DNA of 16,936 bases, taken from NCBI GenBank assembly GCA_014804085.1, contig JAAVAM010000075.1, positions 1-16,936 on the forward strand, in the 5' to 3' direction. Below the pieces are notes generated by a model, which was not told where the DNA came from, ran no database searches, and saw only the letters and a program-made list of their open reading frames with translations. The stretch is from Treponema sp. GTDB taxonomy: Bacteria; Spirochaetota; Spirochaetia; Treponematales; Treponemataceae. Each line of letters opens with the position of its first letter. Position 1 is the first letter of the stretch. The translations under genes and the position numbers were made by a program. This document shows, piece by piece, positions 12,896 to 16,936 of the stretch.

Positions 12896-13489
12896 ATGAA
12901 ACGAAGACTGGCATTGCTTATGGCGGGCTTGCTCTGCATCCTGACAGCATGCACGGACGCAAAGACGAGCGCGCTCTTTAAGGCGGCAAGGACCAACAAC
13001 GCCGCCGAAGCGCAGCAGCTCATAGCGGACGGCGCGGACGTGGACGCACAGACGTATTTCGGCGTTACGGTGCTCATGGTTGCGACCGGAAACAATGCCG
13101 TGGACGTGGCGCGGCTTCTGCTGGAGGCGAATGCCGACATAAACGCAAAAAACAAATACGGCACGACCGCGCTGATGATTGCGGCCATAAATAATGCCTC
13201 AGACACCGCACGGCTTCTGCTGGAGGCGAATGCCGACGTGAACGCACAGGACAATGACGGCATGACCGCGCTGATATATGCGGCGAGGGAGTATGACGTG
13301 GACATGCTGCGGCTTCTGCTCATCGCGAACGCCGACGTGGACGCAACGGACAAAGACGGCAACACTGCGCTCACGTATGCGGCAGAGAAAGGAGCATGGG
13401 ACATGGCGAAACTGCTCAAATTGGCAGACTCAAATCGCCCTCTTTTTATTTTCATGAATGAAATGCAGCTCATGTGGAACGGAAATTGA
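12896..13489 (+). CDS. Ankyrin-repeat lipoprotein 5 (altered C-terminus)
   Basis: This 197-residue predicted lipoprotein has a signal ending ILTAC followed by [16 protein letters not shown], closest to ankyrin protein 4. About five ankyrin units follow, with loops such as [10 protein letters not shown] and [11 protein letters not shown]. The end differs from all paralogues: after AKLLK the expected AAGAK cap is replaced by [20 protein letters not shown]. These last codons run out of frame through a zinc-ribbon coding remnant, so the 3' end is probably a recombination joint. ATG 12896 is preceded by GAGG at five bases. Confidence 0.87.
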   Translation: MKRRLALLMAGLLCILTACTDAKTSALFKAARTNNAAEAQQLIADGADVDAQTYFGVTVLMVATGNNAVDVARLLLEANADINAKNKYGTTALMIAAINNASDTARLLLEANADVNAQDNDGMTALIYAAREYDVDMLRLLLIANADVDATDKDGNTALTYAAEKGAWDMAKLLKLADSNRPLFIFMNEMQLMWNGN

Positions 13490-13526
13490 GGGCGGTGCGG
13501 CGCAGTGTCCCAACTGTGGCGCGGAC
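13458..13526 (+). pseudogene. Zinc-ribbon domain remnant
   Basis: In the frame starting ATG 13458 the DNA encodes [20 protein letters not shown], a typical double CxxC zinc ribbon of the kind found at the N-terminus of many small membrane proteins. No ribosome-binding site precedes it, and what follows is not recognisable protein. It overlaps the end of ankyrin gene 5 in another frame. The frame has no stop and continues in phase into rpsU, so a 139-residue zinc-ribbon-S21 product is formally possible but unlikely. It looks like the surviving first exon-sized piece of a lost gene. Confidence 0.5.
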
Positions 13527-13594
13527 GGCGATTTTGGAACGACAATCCGCCGCCGAAACATTCCCTCCAGCCCGCAGCCACTTCTCCCCTGCCC

Positions 13595-13623
13595 TTGCAC
13601 AAATCGTGCGTTTCTGTCATACT
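13595..13623 (+). promoter_or_regulatory. Candidate rpsU promoter
   Basis: TTGCAC (13595-13600) and CATACT (13618-13623) are 17 bases apart, with three and four matches to consensus. The site lies 42 bases before the rpsU start. Confidence 0.4.
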
Positions 13624-13664
13624 GGACGCACTTACGGGACTGCCGGAGCGAGGAGGTGAATACC

Positions 13665-13877
13665 ATGGCAAGCATTATCGTTGACGAGAACGAGAACCTC
13701 GAAAAAGCAATCAAGCGTTTCAAGCGCATGGTCGAAAAAGAGGGTATCATCCGCGAATACAAAAAGCGCGAATACTATGAGAAGCCCTCCACCATTCTGA
13801 ACCGCAAGAACAAGACCTTGCAGCGCAAGCTGATGAAGAAGAACCGCAAAGCACATGACGGCCGCTCTTCGTACTAA
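13665..13877 (+). CDS. rpsU: 30S ribosomal protein S21
   Basis: This is a 70-residue basic protein of the small ribosomal subunit that helps base-pairing of mRNA with 16S rRNA at initiation. The sequence [20 protein letters not shown], the [13 protein letters not shown] segment and the Lys/Arg-rich tail are diagnostic, and the length is standard. ATG 13665 has AGGAGGTGA about seven bases upstream, so this start is firm despite the open frame continuing upstream to 13458. A terminator follows eight bases after the stop. The next gene overlaps the last 23 bases. Confidence 0.97.
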   Translation: MASIIVDENENLEKAIKRFKRMVEKEGIIREYKKREYYEKPSTILNRKNKTLQRKLMKKNRKAHDGRSSY

Positions 13878-14697
13878 GCGCGAAAAAGCCCCTGCCCTGT
13901 GGCGGGGGCTTTGTTTTGCCCGCGCGGCACTTTTCCTTTTCACCGCGATTATCCTCTTTTCGTGCGCGTCCGCGCCGCCGCAGGACGGGGAGCACGATGC
14001 GGCATCGCTCTGCTGGCGACCGGTAACCGCCTACGCGGACTACGCCGTATTCGGGGACGGCGGCTGCCATTGCGTCAGAATCGACTTGAGCGTGCCCGGC
14101 CTGCGGATCGTCTCATACCCAGACACGGCGGGGCGTTTTGCCGGAAAGACGACGGTCGCGTTCGCGCGGGAGACGGGGGCGCAGGTGGCGGTGAACGCCA
14201 CGCCGTTTGCGGGCAGATTCCTTTTCAAGCGCACGGTTGGCGTACACGTGGCGGACGGCAAGCGGCTTTCCGCGCCGGCACACCAATACGACGCGCTTGT
14301 CTTTGATCAGACGGCGGCGGGACTGCGCGCGCGGATTGTTGCCGCGCAGGACGAGGCGCAGCTGGCGGGAGCGGCGCACGCGTTCGGGGGATTCTGGGCA
14401 ATCGTGCGCGGCGGCGTAAAGCAGGAATTCAAGCACACGAGCCATGATGCGCGCACGGCGGTCGGTATCAGCGCGGACGGACGCACGCTCTACCTGCTTG
14501 CGGCGGAACGGAGCGCGGGGATGTCGTTCCAGCAGTGCGCGGACATCTTCCTTGCGTTTGGCGTGGCGGACGCAATTCAGCTCGACGGCGGACATTCGTC
14601 GGATCTGGTGCTGCACGGCAAGAGCGTCTTTTCGCGCCCGTTCCGGCGGGGCGTGGGCGTTTCGTTCGGGTTCATCGGGGATGCCCCTGCTGATTGA
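13855..14697 (+). CDS. Phosphodiester glycosidase (NAGPA/DUF2233-type) family lipoprotein
   Basis: This 280-residue protein has a positively charged N-terminus, a hydrophobic run and a probable lipobox ending LFSC (Cys 37). The body matches the phosphodiester glycosidase family named after the mammalian N-acetylglucosamine-1-phosphodiester enzyme: VAVNATPF (the usual N-x-x-F region), [27 protein letters not shown], and the hallmark [16 protein letters not shown] near the C-terminus. Bacterial members are thought to cleave glycosyl phosphodiester bonds in envelope polymers; the substrate here is unknown. The only ATG/GTG/TTG start before the signal peptide is ATG 13855, inside rpsU and without a clear ribosome-binding site, so translation may be coupled to rpsU. 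Read-through of the intervening terminator is required. Confidence 0.8.
   Translation: MTAALRTKREKAPALWRGLCFARAALFLFTAIILFSCASAPPQDGEHDAASLCWRPVTAYADYAVFGDGGCHCVRIDLSVPGLRIVSYPDTAGRFAGKTTVAFARETGAQVAVNATPFAGRFLFKRTVGVHVADGKRLSAPAHQYDALVFDQTAAGLRARIVAAQDEAQLAGAAHAFGGFWAIVRGGVKQEFKHTSHDARTAVGISADGRTLYLLAAERSAGMSFQQCADIFLAFGVADAIQLDGGHSSDLVLHGKSVFSRPFRRGVGVSFGFIGDAPAD
13885..13917 (+). terminator. Rho-independent terminator of rpsU, inside the next coding sequence
   Basis: Arms 13885-13896 and 13901-13912 form a 12-bp GC-rich stem (one G-U pair) with a four-base loop, and the T-rich tract 13911-13917 follows. It falls within codons 11-21 of the downstream lipoprotein gene. Confidence 0.8.
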
Positions 14698-14723
14698 CCA
14701 CCGCCCTAAAATCGTATTATACT
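14694..14723 (+). promoter_or_regulatory. Promoter of guaB
   Basis: TTGACC (14694-14699, five of six) is followed after 18 bases by TATACT (14718-14723, five of six). The -35 overlaps the stop codon of the preceding gene. Confidence 0.6.
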
Positions 14724-14758
14724 AGCGCAACATAACAGGGATTTAAAAGGAAAGCACT

Positions 14759-16267
14759 ATGGCATTTTATTTTTCAGAGCCGTCGCATACGTTCGGCGAA
14801 TATTTGCTCGTGCCGGGGTACACGTCTGCGGACTGCACGCCGGACAAAGTTTCGTTGCGCACGCCGGTCGTCCGGTTTGACAAGCGCGCGGGCGCGGCGT
14901 GTCCGCTCACCATGAACATTCCGCTCGTCTCCGCCGTCATGCAGGCGGTTTCCGACGACAACCTGGCAATCGCGCTGGCAAAAGAAGGCGGCATCAGTTT
15001 TATCTACGGCAGCCAGTCAATCGAAGACCAGGCGGCAATGGTCGCCCGCGTCAAGACACACAAGGCGGGCTTCGTCATCTCCGACTCGAACATCCGCCCC
15101 GACGCGACGCTCCAGGAAGTGGTCATGCTCGCGGAACGGACGGGGCATTCCACCGTGGCGGTGACCGAGGACGGCACGGCGCACGGCAAGCTCGCGGGCA
15201 TCATCACGAGCCGCGACTTCCGCATTACGCATGCCGACCCCAACGCGAAAGTGAGCCAGTACATGACCAAGCGATCCGACATGGTGACCGGGCATGACGG
15301 CATCTCACTTTCCGAGGCGAACGACATCATCTGGGAAAAGAAGATAAACCAGCTGCCGATCATCGACAAGGACGGCAACCTCGTGTCCATCGTGTTCCGC
15401 AAGGACTACAGCATGCACGAGGAGCATCCGCTTGAGCTGCTGGACGAAAACCACCGCTACATCGTGGGCGCGGGAATTAACACGCGCGACTACGCGGAGC
15501 GCGTCCCGGCACTGCTCAAGGCGGGCGCGGACGTGTTCGTGCTGGACAGCTCCGAGGGCTATTCCGAATGGCAGCGGCGTGCGCTCATCTATATCCACGA
15601 GCATTTCGGCCCGGACGTGCGCGTGGGCGCAGGGAACGTGGTGGACGCGGAGGGATTCAACTTCCTTGCGGACGCGGGCGCGGACTTCGTGAAAATCGGC
15701 ATTGGCGGCGGGTCAATCTGCATTACGCGCGAGCAGAAAGGCATCGGGCGCGGGCAAGCGACGGCGACGATCGAGGTGGCAAAGGCGCGCGACGAATACT
15801 ACCAAAAGACGGGCATCTACATTCCCATCTGCTCGGACGGCGGCATCGTCCACGACTACCACGTGACGCTCGCGCTCGCAATGGGCGCGGATTTCGTCAT
15901 GCTGGGACGCTACTTCGCGCGCTTTGACGAAAGCCCGTCGAACAAGCTCGTGGTGAACGGCCAGTACGTCAAAGAATACTGGGGCGAAGGATCGAACCGC
16001 GCGCGCAACTGGCAGCGGTACGACCTGGGCGGCAAAAAAGGCATGAGCTTTGAGGAAGGCGTGGACAGCTACGTGCCTTACGCCGGGCACCTGCACGACG
16101 GCGTTACCATGACGATGAGCAAGGTGACGCACACCATGTGCAACTGCGGCGCGCTCTCCATTCCCGAACTGCAAGAAAAGGCGAAAATCACGCTCGTGTC
16201 GTCCGTCTCCATTACGGAAGGCGGCGCGCACGACGTTATCGTGCGCAACACCAGCGTACAGAGCTGA
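14759..16267 (+). CDS. guaB: IMP dehydrogenase
   Basis: This cytoplasmic enzyme oxidises IMP to XMP with NAD, the committed step of guanine nucleotide synthesis. The TIM-barrel catalytic domain is split by a two-CBS regulatory insert (about residues 100-220). The active-site loop [20 protein letters not shown] has catalytic Cys 321, and [12 protein letters not shown] has the cofactor-side aspartate (Asp 263). The mobile flap [18 protein letters not shown] has the catalytic Arg 420-Tyr 421 pair. The flap lacks the GMGS segment of ordinary bacterial enzymes and closely follows, from memory, the Tritrichomonas foetus enzyme, which it resembles over its full length (502 versus about 503 residues). 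ATG 14759 has AAAGGA seven bases upstream. Own promoter and terminator make it monocistronic. Confidence 0.96.
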   Translation: MAFYFSEPSHTFGEYLLVPGYTSADCTPDKVSLRTPVVRFDKRAGAACPLTMNIPLVSAVMQAVSDDNLAIALAKEGGISFIYGSQSIEDQAAMVARVKTHKAGFVISDSNIRPDATLQEVVMLAERTGHSTVAVTEDGTAHGKLAGIITSRDFRITHADPNAKVSQYMTKRSDMVTGHDGISLSEANDIIWEKKINQLPIIDKDGNLVSIVFRKDYSMHEEHPLELLDENHRYIVGAGINTRDYAERVPALLKAGADVFVLDSSEGYSEWQRRALIYIHEHFGPDVRVGAGNVVDAEGFNFLADAGADFVKIGIGGGSICITREQKGIGRGQATATIEVAKARDEYYQKTGIYIPICSDGGIVHDYHVTLALAMGADFVMLGRYFARFDESPSNKLVVNGQYVKEYWGEGSNRARNWQRYDLGGKKGMSFEEGVDSYVPYAGHLHDGVTMTMSKVTHTMCNCGALSIPELQEKAKITLVSSVSITEGGAHDVIVRNTSVQS

Positions 16268-16298
16268 CAAAAAATCCCGCGTCATGCGGGATTTTTTG
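16268..16298. terminator. Bidirectional Rho-independent terminator
   Basis: A perfect 13-bp stem (16268-16280 with 16286-16298) has a five-base loop and a run of six A on one side and six T on the other. It serves guaB and the convergent gene to the right. Confidence 0.92.
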
Positions 16299-16319
16299 TG
16301 GCTTTAAGTCAAAACAATA

Positions 16320-16936
16320 TCAGTCTTTCGTGAATTCTACATAGTCGATGTACATTCCCGTTTCGCCTGGTTTGTCAGGGCGGTTAGGATTGTCTTTCAA
16401 AATCGTCATCCGCACCGTCACATCACTGGTACACGAAAGTTTTAAGGGCGTGCGGCTGGTAGACGCATATCCCGCAGGAGGCGGGTCATCCGCATACACG
16501 CGGACATAATCATCGCCAAACTTTATGTAGAAAGCATCATTTTCTGGACTGGGTGCACGGATAAACGCATAGCCAGTATAGTCACCCGCAGGGAACGTGA
16601 TGATTGCCTCCGCACGGGAATTCCCATTAACAAGAATGCCCGCCTTGCCATTGGAAGCGTCAGAATCCGTCGTAATATCAAACTCACTTGTCGTCATGTT
16701 TTCCAGCTCAATCCGCAAAGAACTGCCTGAAAATGTGAAGCGCGGAGTCGTTTGGTCGGACGCAACATCGTCACCGGGCCGCAATGTGACATCAGTTGAA
16801 GGAGTAGTCTCTTTCTTGAACAATGTCTGATAATCTTCCACAAATCGCGCGATAAAATCATATTTATATTTCTCATGTTCTTTCGGCACGTAGATGACAC
16901 CGCCATCCTTCGCTACCGGCACAAAAGTGACTTTGG
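16320..16936 (-). CDS. Protein with C-terminal carbohydrate-binding-like beta-sandwich (partial)
   Basis: The frame is open from the right window edge to a stop at 16320, so only the last 205 or so residues are visible. A GTG at 16922 is probably internal, because KVTF precedes it in frame and no ribosome-binding site is seen. The visible part has a short helical lead (YKYDFIARFVEDYQTLFK) and then a beta-rich domain with SLRIELENMTTSEFDI, AIITFPAGDYTGYAFI and the ending GMYIDYVEFTKD. That ending and strand pattern resemble carbohydrate-binding modules such as CBM6/CBM35, which often close polysaccharide-degrading or surface proteins. The upstream catalytic part, if any, is outside the window. 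Base composition is less GC-rich than its neighbours. Confidence 0.6.
   Translation of the reverse strand, partial: KVTFVPVAKDGGVIYVPKEHEKYKYDFIARFVEDYQTLFKKETTPSTDVTLRPGDDVASDQTTPRFTFSGSSLRIELENMTTSEFDITTDSDASNGKAGILVNGNSRAEAIITFPAGDYTGYAFIRAPSPENDAFYIKFGDDYVRVYADDPPPAGYASTSRTPLKLSCTSDVTVRMTILKDNPNRPDKPGETGMYIDYVEFTKD

Overview
The window reads as chromosomal DNA from a GC-rich spirochaete, most likely Treponema or a close relative. The main clues are an IMP dehydrogenase of the type known from Tritrichomonas foetus, several lipoproteins with loose spirochaete-style lipoboxes, and a cluster of exported ankyrin proteins. The genus is an inference. No tRNA, rRNA, CRISPR array or transposase gene was seen.

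Left third, minus strand (1-6150): the start of a small HU-like DNA-binding protein, cut by the window edge. It is preceded by an intergenic stretch that has its own promoter, a foldable core and a Rho-independent terminator, so it may encode a small RNA or leader RNA. Next comes a three-gene ABC importer of the ferric iron/sugar-phosphate type (lipoprotein binding protein, fused double permease, ATPase), transcribed leftwards from a promoter at about 4600. Upstream is a two-gene phosphatidylethanolamine pathway operon (pssA then psd), with a strong promoter and a very short leader.

Middle (6250-8340): a divergent MATE-family efflux gene, then about 720 bp without a secure gene. That stretch holds a 42-bp tandem repeat array in which most units contain a GTCnGAGGCCTCnGAC palindrome, followed by four hairpins in a row. 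The array is open in reading frames on both strands and gives the peptide SEASD on both, so whether it encodes protein is unresolved.

Ankyrin cluster, plus strand (8362-13489): five paralogous exported ankyrin-repeat proteins, two with Sec signal peptides and three predicted lipoproteins. A DUF805 membrane protein with its own promoter and terminator sits between the fourth and fifth. The cluster shows active rearrangement: a chimeric gene with a buried lipoprotein signal sequence, near-identical internal duplications, shortened repeats, an orphan ribosome-binding spacer, and a last gene whose 3' end runs into a zinc-ribbon remnant.

Right end: rpsU (S21), then a phosphodiester-glycosidase-like lipoprotein gene that overlaps rpsU and carries the rpsU terminator inside its own coding sequence. 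guaB follows with its own promoter and a bidirectional terminator. Last is a convergent partial gene whose C-terminal part looks like a carbohydrate-binding beta-sandwich.
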